From Hyphomicrobiales bacterium (lineage in GTDB: Bacteria; Pseudomonadota; Alphaproteobacteria; Rhizobiales; Rhizobiaceae), in assembly GCA_900471815.1 (NCBI GenBank), contig UICE01000009.1, positions 1-64,000 on the forward strand: DNA of 64,000 nucleotides, given 5' to 3'. Numbering within the stretch: position 1 is the stretch's first letter; every line of letters begins with the position of its first letter. Made by a program: the position numbers and the translations under genes. Of this stretch, positions 24,780-33,423 are shown piece by piece. The notes under the pieces are model-generated. The model made no database searches. It was not told the DNA's origin and was given only the letters and a program-made list of their open reading frames with translations.

Positions 24780-27700
24780 GCACCCCTACCACTAGGTGCG
24801 GCGTCGGCCGCCTTCTTTTGCACTAGGCGGAATGGGCATAGGTCAAGGGTTAGCTCTTGGAGTACGGCGAGGAGCTCGGGCTCACTCTTGGCCAGGATCT
24901 CAAGCAGGTCCTCTTGATTCGGCTGACCGAGCGCAAGCCGATAGAGAAAGCGCTGCTCTCGAAGCACCTTGTAGCGATGCACGTCGCGGCCAAAGGGGCG
25001 CTCAAAAATCTGCCGCGTCGCCCGTGCCTCGGGTAGAATCCACCACGGGCTTAGTCCGCCCTTCTCAGCCAATCGCGCCTCAGCGAGGCTGGCGAGGCGA
25101 CTCCATGGCGACGCTGCAGCCGCACAATCGGCGAACACGTCTTCTTCCAACACCAAGCCTAGTCGGCGCCGAATGGAGAGGCCGCCATAGCGCTGAATCC
25201 GCCCTTCCCGCTGCTCCAGGTCGAGGGGGTTGGACGGGAGATCCCAATGAAGAACGCGAGAACACCAGGTGTGAAAATCCAACCCCTCCTGGCCGACAGA
25301 GGTGGTCGCTAGAATATGCGGCCAGAAGGGAGAGTTGAAGCTCTGACGAATCTCATCAGGCCGGACCGGGCCGAGATCTTCCTCGATTTCTGGCGCTGGC
25401 GCGCCCACTTTCGGGGATGGAGCCGCCTCGGTCTCGCCGAAAGGCATAGCCGCATGACAGCGAAGGCGCAATCGCTCAGAGTTGCCAAGCGCGTGGAAGC
25501 TAAAGCCGCCAGTAATGAGGCGGAGTGACGATTGTAAATCCTTAGCGAGGGCCTCGACGCCCTGATGGGACGCACTGCGAATCCAGAGGTGCTCGTCGAG
25601 CACGCTCTCCAAATTGCCCGCAAAGGTCGCCGTCAAAAGACCATCGATAGCGCTGGTGCCACCCATCGCAGAAAGCAGTATGGGATTGTCAAGATAGGAG
25701 CGCAGGCCCTGCCAGCTAAGTCTGACGACGCAAGGGTAAGTGTCAAGATTGAGCGTATCGACCGCATGACGCCACAGTGCCCTCCCCGCGATGATCCCCG
25801 GCGCGGCGATGGCGTAGGTGACGAGATCCTCCAACTCGCGGGGCGAAATCCAGCTCAGAGGTTCCGCTTCGCGCCAAGCCTGAACAGAGGCCTTAGCCAA
25901 TCGGTCATGCCCAACGACGGCTTCCCATGCGTTTGCGGAGCGTTCAGCCAGACCGGCGCATTGCTCAATTCCGGAGAGAATACGTCCAATCGATCGACGC
26001 CGCTTCCGCTTCTCCGCGCTCGAGCGGACCACGTCTATCTTGAGCGAATGTAGGGCCTCTTTGATCCCCTTTCGCACCCAGCGACGCACACCCGCACGAG
26101 ATCGATCGGGCGCGGTCGCTGGGTCGGTGTTCCGGATCAGCCAGATTGAGGGATGGAAGGCGGCCATAATCGGTCCTGGCGGCCCTGATAGTTTGATCTT
26201 CCTTCGAGCGTAAGCCTTCTCATAACCCCCGCGCCGGTCGATCCAGCGCGCCTCGACTCCGAAACTCAATAAGCTGGTGACGGCTGGCGGCGTCGCCTTG
26301 AAGCGGCTGAACATGAGAAGCTTCGTCTCTTGGCTTTGCTCAGCCCACGCGCCGCTCAAGTCCCACCACGGAAGTGAAGGCGATATCCACGGTAAAGCGA
26401 GCTTCTCCGTCGGCGCTGTGGCAGCCAGAGCTCTCAACTTCGCATCCGGCCAAGTCACAAGGGCCAAGTCGTCACGGCGCCTCCGCGTCAGCGCTATCAA
26501 GCCGCGCGTCGGTTTGAAGATGCGATCACGCGAAATGGCATAGCGTTGACCAAGGGCCTGAGCCGGTAGCGGCACGGAGGACCAGTACGCCAGGGCGTCA
26601 GCTTTGCGCTTCGCATCGCTCGAGCGAACGAGGTGGCGATAAACAGCGACGTCAGCGACTTCTGAAGCAGCGGGCAGGCGATGGAGGTCCGGTTCAAGGT
26701 TGCCGGGGCCTCGCATGAAGGCATGTCTTTCGGTCCGCCCGATGACTGGCGATAGCAGCGCCTGAAGTTGATCTCGCAAAGCGGCAGCCTGCGCGGCGAT
26801 CCGCGTCCACTCCGCTGCCGGCGCCTGCACAAGAAGCCGCAGCGTGTCACCGAACTCTTTGAAGTGCGCTTGCGCCTCGACCTTGATCTCGGCTCCCGCC
26901 AGAAAGTCGATCAGGTCGAAGAACTCTCGGTGCGCATGGGCGCCTCGGCTTTCCTCCCACCGTGACGCGAACAGTTTGTAAGGCGTTGCCGACAATAGGA
27001 GGAGCGCCGGCGGCCTCTTGCCATTGCCTTTGAGCAACTGCGTCATCAGGGGATCCAGTGGCGCTTCGCCTTTGATTAGATCGCGATACTTCTGAAACTC
27101 GTCCAGAATAATGATGTCTGGGGGCTGATGGATCAGGCAGGCCAGGCAAAGCGCCCTGCGAAGGCGACCGATAAACGCTCGCTGGTTGACCAGAGCCAGA
27201 TCGACGACGCGGCCGACGAACGATGGCGCCGAGCCCGTTGCCTCTAGGTCTGCAAATTCTCGTTGGAGGGCGTCCCGATATCGAGCGACAAGACCCGGCG
27301 CCGCGTCCTTGATGCGTTTGCGCGCGACCGCCAAGGCTCCTGACCATCCTGAGGTCGCCTGGAGGCGGAGGAAGTTCGCTGGGAGCTTGGCGAGCACGGA
27401 CGGATAAGCCTTCAGAAGAAGCTGCTCGACAAAGGCCCGTTCGACAGCTTTCCCGCCATTTAGGCTGGCCCGGCTGGCTCGAGGAAACGAGGTGTCGGGC
27501 GACAAGGCGTATATGGCGACCGGCGCATCCGGCGGCACACTGACAGCCACGAGGGAAAGACGATCTGGCGTTCGAACCGCCTTCTTCAGCTCAGCTTTCT
27601 CCAGAAACTCAACAACCCGAGGCTTGTTCTGGTGCGCAACTGCTGAGCCATTGGCGATGTAATAGACGACCAAAGGACGTCCCGCCTTGCGGCTCAACGC

Positions 27701-27841
27701 CTTAACCACATCGCGCGCGACAACGGTTTTGCCCAGGCCGACTTCATCGGCCACCAGATAGCGACGGCGGCCGCCTTTGATAGCGAAGGCGGCAAGCGCG
27801 GCCTTCACGGTCGCCGTTTGAAACTCCCGCGCCAACCTCAC
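24776..27841 (-). CDS. Superfamily 2 (SNF2-like) helicase of a three-gene defence-like cassette
   Basis: A 1021-residue helicase. Walker A is in VADEVGLGKT (30-39), motif II is IIILDEFQKY at about residue 265, motif III is LLLLSATPYK, and the C-terminal half has VGQEGLDFHTWC and motif VI EQREGRIQRYGG at about 860-900. The large region between the two halves is not recognised. GTG 27841 is taken as start because GTGA overlaps the stop of the PLD gene; the longer frame adds 85 residues of low-complexity shadow. With the PLD nuclease and DUF6361-like genes it forms one operon. ATP-driven DNA translocation coupled to the nuclease is the likely role; no named system was recognised. Confidence 0.8.
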   Translation of the reverse strand: MRLAREFQTATVKAALAAFAIKGGRRRYLVADEVGLGKTVVARDVVKALSRKAGRPLVVYYIANGSAVAHQNKPRVVEFLEKAELKKAVRTPDRLSLVAVSVPPDAPVAIYALSPDTSFPRASRASLNGGKAVERAFVEQLLLKAYPSVLAKLPANFLRLQATSGWSGALAVARKRIKDAAPGLVARYRDALQREFADLEATGSAPSFVGRVVDLALVNQRAFIGRLRRALCLACLIHQPPDIIILDEFQKYRDLIKGEAPLDPLMTQLLKGNGKRPPALLLLSATPYKLFASRWEESRGAHAHREFFDLIDFLAGAEIKVEAQAHFKEFGDTLRLLVQAPAAEWTRIAAQAAALRDQLQALLSPVIGRTERHAFMRGPGNLEPDLHRLPAASEVADVAVYRHLVRSSDAKRKADALAYWSSVPLPAQALGQRYAISRDRIFKPTRGLIALTRRRRDDLALVTWPDAKLRALAATAPTEKLALPWISPSLPWWDLSGAWAEQSQETKLLMFSRFKATPPAVTSLLSFGVEARWIDRRGGYEKAYARRKIKLSGPPGPIMAAFHPSIWLIRNTDPATAPDRSRAGVRRWVRKGIKEALHSLKIDVVRSSAEKRKRRRSIGRILSGIEQCAGLAERSANAWEAVVGHDRLAKASVQAWREAEPLSWISPRELEDLVTYAIAAPGIIAGRALWRHAVDTLNLDTYPCVVRLSWQGLRSYLDNPILLSAMGGTSAIDGLLTATFAGNLESVLDEHLWIRSASHQGVEALAKDLQSSLRLITGGFSFHALGNSERLRLRCHAAMPFGETEAAPSPKVGAPAPEIEEDLGPVRPDEIRQSFNSPFWPHILATTSVGQEGLDFHTWCSRVLHWDLPSNPLDLEQREGRIQRYGGLSIRRRLGLVLEEDVFADCAAAASPWSRLASLAEARLAEKGGLSPWWILPEARATRQIFERPFGRDVHRYKVLREQRFLYRLALGQPNQEDLLEILAKSEPELLAVLQELTLDLCPFRLVQKKAADAAPSGRGA

Positions 27842-29646
27842 GATGGCACCCCCAACCCCTCTTCGCAGACGGCCCACATCTGCCCGAACAGCAGAAGCTC
27901 CGTGTGGCCGTCGGGATCGGTCGTCCGCGTATGCTCTAGAAGCGCCGGCAAATACGTGCTGATCCTGTGCTGAACGGCTTTGTATGTGGCGGGCGACCGG
28001 CACCAGGTGCTGAATATTTCTTCTTGGGTCGGCAGGTCCGCCGTCCAGATCGGCGCCGCCTCGCCGGTTTGGCTTCGAGATAGCTCGTCCGTCGTCCAAT
28101 CTGGTTCATCTGGCGGAGCCGCGGCGCCGCGCATGGTGTCAGCTACCCAAAGCAAAAATTCGCGGGCCCCCATCGAGCGCATAAAGGCGGCTCTGTCTCG
28201 CTCAACGCCAAACGGAGGTGCGGCCCTCGCCTGCACAGTCCAACCGCAGCTCACGTCGCCCAACGTTAGCCGTAGCTGCACCAATTCCGTCAGGTCCGCC
28301 GTTTGAACGTGGCCGAGATCAAGCTCAGCTTGATTGGCCGGCCACGTCTCCAAATTGCCGGTGATCAGCCCAGCTTCCAGCCGGATGCGGGTGTCCGACG
28401 GGTGAAGGACGGACGGGTGGCGCAATCGGATGCTTTCATTGTTCCATAAGATCTCTCCGTTCCAATGAGCGGAGACTTCGGCGCGCGCGCGCTCGAGCTC
28501 GTCCTTGTGTGCCTCGACGTCCTTCAGCACGGCACCGTCTTCCCACCGGATCGGCCGCGCCTCTGCGACAAGGCTCATGAGGCCAGCCTCGACCGCCTCG
28601 TCGACGGAAAGCTCGGCAATGATCTCGACGTTACGTCCGGTCCAAGCGCGTTGAGTGGCGTTCGCGCTGCCCATCCAAAGACGCCGCCGATCGCCTTGGC
28701 GGATATGCAGGAGTTTGGCATGCAGGCCCTGGCCGAGCTCTTCGCCCTCGTCCGCCGTAGAGGCGGGCATCGGATCGATGGAATCCGACACCTCAAACGC
28801 GGTCGGCGGATAGTCGGGCGCATCCAGCGACAGAGAGTCTCCGAAGAGGCGACAGGTTGCGGCGAGCCGTTCGACTTCAAACCGTGTCGACAGCAGTTGA
28901 CGCTTGCCGCCGCGACAGTCGGTCTTAGCCACATGGCGAAGGAAGCCAGCGTCCAAGAAGGGGCTCACCACTGTGAGCGCGTCGACTGCCTTGGGAAGGG
29001 CCGGCAGGGTCCACTCGCCTTTCCCCGTGCTGATGATGAGGCGGTCCACCCGGACCCCGGCTGGAGCCTTCCATTTGAGCGCCGTGATCTCAGCCGCCAG
29101 CTGGCGCGCTGACACGCCTGGCAGTTCGGCACGTTCGGCCAAGGCGGCGGCGATTTCGTCAACGCCTGGGACCCGACGTCCCTGTCCGCCTGGCCGTGCG
29201 ATCAGCAAAAGGCCGAGATCGCGGTTCTCCTGGGCCGTGAGATTACGACTGCCAATCCACAAGCGCCACTCGACGGCCTTGTCTGAAGAGACCTTCACCA
29301 AAGCCACTTTAGGATGCCAACTTTGGCGACGCTCGTCGAAGGCAACGTCACGCAAAAACTGATCCAGGACGCCCGTCAGGCGAGGTGTTCGCGCCATCTT
29401 GGCGAGGCGGCCTCTCTGAATGACAACCCGAAACTTGCCCCTTGCCGCTTCGACCGCATCGGCGAGATCACGACGGGCGGCCGGGCGATCCTCATCGTCG
29501 CGTCCAACAAGAGCAAGCAAGGTCGCGACGATGGAAACCGGATCGGCTGAATACGCGGCGATAATTGCCAAATCCGCCATCCAACCCGGTTCTGGACGCA
29601 ATGCATCCAGATAACTGGTCACCCGCCAAGGCACCGGTCCGCTCAT
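27838..29646 (-). CDS. Two-HKD phospholipase-D-like protein (probable nuclease)
   Basis: A 602-residue protein with two PLD half-motifs: HPK at 111-113 followed by GSRN (132-135), and HAK at 309-311 followed by GSAN (326-329). The HxK pairs would make one active site. The Asp of the classical HxKx4D is not at the usual spacing, as is common in helicase-associated PLD nucleases such as the BfiI-like and Snf2-linked groups. The C-terminal 250 residues are not recognised. It overlaps both neighbours (ATGA, GTGA), so it is made together with the helicase and the DUF6361-like protein. It is more than twice as long as DrmC of DISARM. Confidence 0.78.
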   Translation of the reverse strand: MSGPVPWRVTSYLDALRPEPGWMADLAIIAAYSADPVSIVATLLALVGRDDEDRPAARRDLADAVEAARGKFRVVIQRGRLAKMARTPRLTGVLDQFLRDVAFDERRQSWHPKVALVKVSSDKAVEWRLWIGSRNLTAQENRDLGLLLIARPGGQGRRVPGVDEIAAALAERAELPGVSARQLAAEITALKWKAPAGVRVDRLIISTGKGEWTLPALPKAVDALTVVSPFLDAGFLRHVAKTDCRGGKRQLLSTRFEVERLAATCRLFGDSLSLDAPDYPPTAFEVSDSIDPMPASTADEGEELGQGLHAKLLHIRQGDRRRLWMGSANATQRAWTGRNVEIIAELSVDEAVEAGLMSLVAEARPIRWEDGAVLKDVEAHKDELERARAEVSAHWNGEILWNNESIRLRHPSVLHPSDTRIRLEAGLITGNLETWPANQAELDLGHVQTADLTELVQLRLTLGDVSCGWTVQARAAPPFGVERDRAAFMRSMGAREFLLWVADTMRGAAAPPDEPDWTTDELSRSQTGEAAPIWTADLPTQEEIFSTWCRSPATYKAVQHRISTYLPALLEHTRTTDPDGHTELLLFGQMWAVCEEGLGVPS

Positions 29647-30848
29647 GATCGGGGCCCACGAAGATCAGACAGCAGTGCGCTTACCGAGCCCCAGCGATAG
29701 TGAAGCGGGTAGCCGACTGGATGATCGCTGGCCTCCCACTCGGCACGTCGAGTTCGCGCGTGTGCGGTATCGGGTAGTCGTGAGCGCAGACCTTTGCGAC
29801 CCTCGGCCGCTTCGTAGGAGCCGACCAGACCAGTCGGGTCAGTCGCCCCCTCGTGGACCCAGTCCAGCGTCTGAGCGAGCAAGGTGCGAAGTTGCGGCGT
29901 CAAGACACCGATATCATTCTCTACCAGATGTAGGTTGGCACTAGTTAGCTCAGAGGTCGCGCGTGCGCCATGATCCTTGAGCAGCTGATTCAGTTGGGCG
30001 CGGTGCAACCGCGGCGTCTCGCGACCATCTAGGTGTTCGCGGCGATCCTCCACGAGGGCGGCATAGACTCCCCGACCAATCGCGGCGAGTGCGGCCAAAG
30101 AGCGCGCGCGACGGAGAGGCGCAGCATCCGGGCCGGCGAGGCTGATGATTGCCTTGTCCCAAAGCGAAGGCGGCGGATCTATCTTGTGACGCGCCAGCTG
30201 ACTGAGAAGCGACATATGTCTCAGAGGCTCAGGCGCTGGGATATGGCTCAACCGCTCGCGGAGAAACTCCCGCTCTTCGTCTCTCAGATTGAAGGATAAC
30301 GGCGTAGCCGCCGACCAGTCCTTGGGGGGGTGGGGCAACGCGACAAAGGGGGCCTCGACCTCGTTGAGCGGGCGATCCTCGTCATCCATCGTCGGGCGTG
30401 AAGCGGAGAGGCGGGCGTGAACAGTCCTGCGGTTGGGAACTCGATTGCGTTCGTCACGCCGCAAGATGCCCCAGGCGCCCAAGGCTGACCAATAGGTGCT
30501 GGAAGGCGGCTGATCTGCAAGTTGAGGCCAGGTGAGACCGCCGATCACACCATGTTCCCCACGATCCTTCAGCCGTTTTGCAAGTCCGGTCTCAGCCCGC
30601 TTCAGCGCGTCCTGAGCGCTCGCTGAAGGCTTTCCAGCCTGATCCAGAAACTGCCAAGGTACGAAAAGCGCGTATCTCAGGCGGGTGTGCAGTACCGAGG
30701 TGCCCGGAAAGAAGCGGTCAGCATATCGCTGGTGGAGAAGCAGAAAACCCACCTCGTCGCGCACGCCTTGCCCTTTTTCGCTCAGCTGCGCGCGGGCCCG
30801 GGCTAGAGCCATGGGCGTAAGGCTTACCCAACCGAATGCAGACTCCAA
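29643..30848 (-). CDS. DUF6361-like protein
   Basis: A 401-residue protein whose N-terminus (MESAFGWVSLTP, then RDEVGFLLLHQRYADRFFPG and TRLRYALFVPW) resembles DUF6361 proteins, which I recall as neighbours of PLD and helicase genes in defence islands. No catalytic motif was recognised; the rest is mostly helical. The open frame starts at 30905, but TTG 30848 sits directly behind a GGGGAGGGGCAGAGGG ribosome site and matches the family's usual start, so it is chosen. First gene of the three-gene operon. Role unknown; it may recognise the invader or regulate the PLD-helicase pair. Confidence 0.65.
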   Translation of the reverse strand: MESAFGWVSLTPMALARARAQLSEKGQGVRDEVGFLLLHQRYADRFFPGTSVLHTRLRYALFVPWQFLDQAGKPSASAQDALKRAETGLAKRLKDRGEHGVIGGLTWPQLADQPPSSTYWSALGAWGILRRDERNRVPNRRTVHARLSASRPTMDDEDRPLNEVEAPFVALPHPPKDWSAATPLSFNLRDEEREFLRERLSHIPAPEPLRHMSLLSQLARHKIDPPPSLWDKAIISLAGPDAAPLRRARSLAALAAIGRGVYAALVEDRREHLDGRETPRLHRAQLNQLLKDHGARATSELTSANLHLVENDIGVLTPQLRTLLAQTLDWVHEGATDPTGLVGSYEAAEGRKGLRSRLPDTAHARTRRAEWEASDHPVGYPLHYRWGSVSALLSDLRGPRS

Positions 30849-30941
30849 CCCTCTGCCCCTCCCCGAAGCGTTAGCGCGATCGAGTCGCACGCTCGATTCG
30901 GACAAGGTTAAGTTGTAAGGTCGGACGGCAACATTAGCTAG

Positions 30942-31409
30942 AGGGGTAAAACCCAGCGACCTCCGTCATGCGCGGTCATCGGAACCACTGACGAATTATT
31001 CACCGCGAAAGCAAAGGGCAACCAACCATCACTCACAACGTGGCTGGGAGTCCTCTTCGACGAACCGTATGCCAATGAGGCGAAGACCGGTACGTTCGGT
31101 TACAATTCGGATCAATCTTTATCTTTCACCGTGTCAGGGGAAATGTTCCAAAAAAATATTGCCCGTTTGCCACCGCCCACCGCCGTTTCGAGGACCCCTG
31201 CGCCCATCCAATCGTTCAAACAAGATATAACTGCTTCAAAAAACACGCAAATTCTTCCTTCCGGTAAGAAAATTCCGACTCAGGCACACAATTTTGTGTG
31301 GTTTCAGCAGCTATCGGGGACAATCGACCCTCTCAACAGAATTTTCCGCCGAGCCGTCATCTTGGCGTTGGCGATTAAAAGTACCGTCAGTCCCGTCCAT
31401 CCGCGCTAA
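30942..31409 (+). other. Open, protein-like frame without a start: probable gene remnant
   Basis: From the codon after a stop at 30939 to the stop at 31409 this frame reads as plausible protein (VIGTTDELFTAKAKGNQPS, LGVLFDEPYANEAKTGTFGY, FKQDITASKNTQ) but has no start codon before GTG 31131. It fills the gap between the DUF6361-like gene and drmB. The family was not recognised. It could be a 5'-truncated gene; chance openness is not excluded. Confidence 0.3.
31377..31390. repeat. Middle copy of a short recurring sequence (AAAAGTACCGTCAG)
   Basis: AAGTACCGTCAG also occurs at 24154-24165, and AAAAGTACCGTCA at 53161-53173 as one arm of a palindrome, all in the same orientation. The three places are the left edge of the island, the gap between cassette (a) and DISARM, and the right edge. 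Repeats of 12-13 bases occur by chance in 64 kb, so only the placement is suggestive. Confidence 0.3.
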
Positions 31410-31554
31410 GGATAAACCGCCGATAGAGGGCCACACTGCTGTTTGGTATGCCGAGGGGGTCGGGCCCGCCCTTCTTAGCATAGTAGTTCCATTCAGGTAT
31501 ATTCGCCGTATTTAGCACTATCTTCGCCCGCTTGCTCGTCTCAAGGAATTTCAA
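31387..31554 (-). CDS. Possible small protein overlapping the drmB stop
   Basis: A 55-residue frame from TTG 31554 (MKFLETSKRAKIVLNTANIP, then EWNYYAKKGGPDPLGIPNSS) begins 14 bases inside drmB and ends exactly at the repeated AGTACCGTCA sequence. Its composition is protein-like, but no ribosome site is clear. It could be the 5' remainder of a truncated downstream gene, for instance where drmC would stand, but no DrmC motif is visible. Confidence 0.25.
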   Translation of the reverse strand: MKFLETSKRAKIVLNTANIPEWNYYAKKGGPDPLGIPNSSVALYRRFILSADGRD

Positions 31555-33412
31555 CGCACGCGAAACGCGAGCCAACAACGGTCGGGACAAGGAGTCCGCG
31601 GTCGAGCCGTGTATTACGGGCTTCGCACGATGTCTCCGGTATGAGCAAACACGCATGGCATGCGGCACCATGAAGGTGTCTGTCGTCGTGGTCACCATCG
31701 GGAGAGTGCTCAGCGCAGATTGGATCGTTCGAGCATAACTCCAGTCGCTTCATTGCACGGGTCAGCAGCTCGCCAACACGGTGCGTCATACCGCTGAGCC
31801 CGCCAAGAGTTCCTTGGCCACCGGCCGTAGACGTGTAGATCAGCAGTCCATATCGATCGGCTTGCCCGGCACCGCTGGAATATACACGCTCTTTCAAGGA
31901 TGAGAGCGGGTAGCCGCATTCTAATGAAAGCTCGGACATCAGCGCGTGGGAGAGAGAATGGACGGCCCAGTACGCAATTCCTAAATGGGAAGGAGGTCGA
32001 CCGAACCGTTCGGCGTCGAGCCTTTCCCCCTCTTTCAAGACCAGCGTCCGCTCGCCCACTGCAGCCTGATTGCGCCATAGGTTTATAAAGTCAGGGTTCA
32101 CGTGAAGAAAGATGCCCTCGCCGAACTGCTCTATCGCCGGGAGCCATTCGACGTTCCGAGCAAGGTCAGCTCCGTCAACAGCGAGTTGGATTTCATCCAA
32201 CTCGCTCTCCGCAGCTGTTGGAGGCGGCTCAAGGCGGGTAAACCCATATAGGCAGGTTACTTCTCGAAGCCGATGAACCTTGACGACCCCCGTTAGAAAA
32301 TCCCTCCAAGGCTGATCCAGCTCCAGTTCGTCAATGGACATGGTTTCGGCGAAGAGGTGCGACGCAGGACCGTCGTGTCCAATAAATCGAGCGCCAGACG
32401 CCAGGATGTCGAACTCGGCAATGCGAGGATTTGTAGATGCAGGAGCGTCTCCGGCTTCCTCATCAAGCGCCCTCAAAATGTCTGCGTCTGAAAATTCTGA
32501 AAATGCTTCCTTGGTATGCGGCAAACTGCGAAGGACATCTATGAAGTTTGGCAACGCTCGGATCGAGTCGATGGTCGGTCGATGTTCCTGAACCGTTTGT
32601 CGAACGCGGCTATCCGAATTAGTCAGCGAAATGACCGTGACAGTCTGAGCGAAATAGGTGTTGGTGGCAGACCGAGGTAGAAGGCGCAGATCAATGCCGC
32701 ATTCTTCGTCGTGCAGTCTCTGCGGCTGGAGCCACGGACTTTCTGCGCGACAAGTGCCGAGGAACTTCGGCTTGTAGAGGTCCGCCATGGTCAGCATCGA
32801 ACCGCAGGTGCAGCGGACAGAGATATCCGACGGATCAGAGCTAACGCCACGCTCAACCCAGTACATCGGTTTGCGACAAGCCTCGTCGCCGTTGCGATGA
32901 ACTAGATATCGCCAGCCAATGTCCTGGAGATGTCCTTTTGTGCAGGCGGCGACGAAGCGGATGGGATTCACCTCGCGGCGCTTACCGCGATCATCCTTGT
33001 AGGAAAGCTTCCCACCCTTGGTCACAGTCAGATGGTCAAACTCAACCATCCGTCGGCGCTTCTCCATGTTGGTCGCTGCCATATCGCCATCGCCATCAGA
33101 GGAGTTGCCATCCTCGTCTACGGTAAACCAGCTCGGGAAGAGCAGGACTTCGACACCGGGTGCGCGGTCATCACGCCGCTCCTCGTCTTGTTCTGGCGGC
33201 TGGCGCAGGCCGGAGAACGTCGGGCTTAGCTTGCCGCCCAACTGATCACGAAGAAGGGCAATGAGCCGATCCTCGGCAACTGTCTTCATGTGGGAGCCAT
33301 AGCGCCATCCCTGTAACCCCGACACGATCACGGCCTGATCCGGCAGATCGAGCATAGCGCCTGGGCCATAGGTCAAAAGCAATTGGCTAAAGCTTTGTGT
33401 GATGTCTGCCAT
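31541..33412 (-). CDS. drmB: DISARM protein DrmB (DUF1998 domain)
   Basis: A 623-residue protein. The N-terminus has the family block TYGPGAMLDLPDQAVIVSG (14-32). A cysteine cluster in the middle (CTKGH, CTCGSML, GTCRAES) suggests a zinc site. The DUF1998 domain follows with SLSHALMSELSLECGYPLSS and YGLLIYTSTAGGQGTLGGL, and the end has CSNDPICAEH and CHACLLIPETSCEARN. In DISARM, DrmB binds DrmA and the complex clears incoming unmethylated phage DNA. It starts 11 bases after drmA behind a GGGAAG site, so both are one unit. Confidence 0.88.
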   Translation of the reverse strand: MADITQSFSQLLLTYGPGAMLDLPDQAVIVSGLQGWRYGSHMKTVAEDRLIALLRDQLGGKLSPTFSGLRQPPEQDEERRDDRAPGVEVLLFPSWFTVDEDGNSSDGDGDMAATNMEKRRRMVEFDHLTVTKGGKLSYKDDRGKRREVNPIRFVAACTKGHLQDIGWRYLVHRNGDEACRKPMYWVERGVSSDPSDISVRCTCGSMLTMADLYKPKFLGTCRAESPWLQPQRLHDEECGIDLRLLPRSATNTYFAQTVTVISLTNSDSRVRQTVQEHRPTIDSIRALPNFIDVLRSLPHTKEAFSEFSDADILRALDEEAGDAPASTNPRIAEFDILASGARFIGHDGPASHLFAETMSIDELELDQPWRDFLTGVVKVHRLREVTCLYGFTRLEPPPTAAESELDEIQLAVDGADLARNVEWLPAIEQFGEGIFLHVNPDFINLWRNQAAVGERTLVLKEGERLDAERFGRPPSHLGIAYWAVHSLSHALMSELSLECGYPLSSLKERVYSSGAGQADRYGLLIYTSTAGGQGTLGGLSGMTHRVGELLTRAMKRLELCSNDPICAEHSPDGDHDDRHLHGAACHACLLIPETSCEARNTRLDRGLLVPTVVGSRFACVEIP

Positions 33413-33423
33413 GATTCTTCCCG

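Noticed and set aside
27842-28099. Longer N-terminus for the helicase (start at 28099)
   Set aside because: These 85 residues lie inside the PLD gene in another frame and look like low-complexity shadow; GTG 27841 makes the usual 4-base overlap.
28465-29112. A 215-codon plus-strand frame opposite the PLD gene
   Set aside because: No motif or ribosome site; the opposite strand carries clear HKD motifs and overlaps both neighbours.
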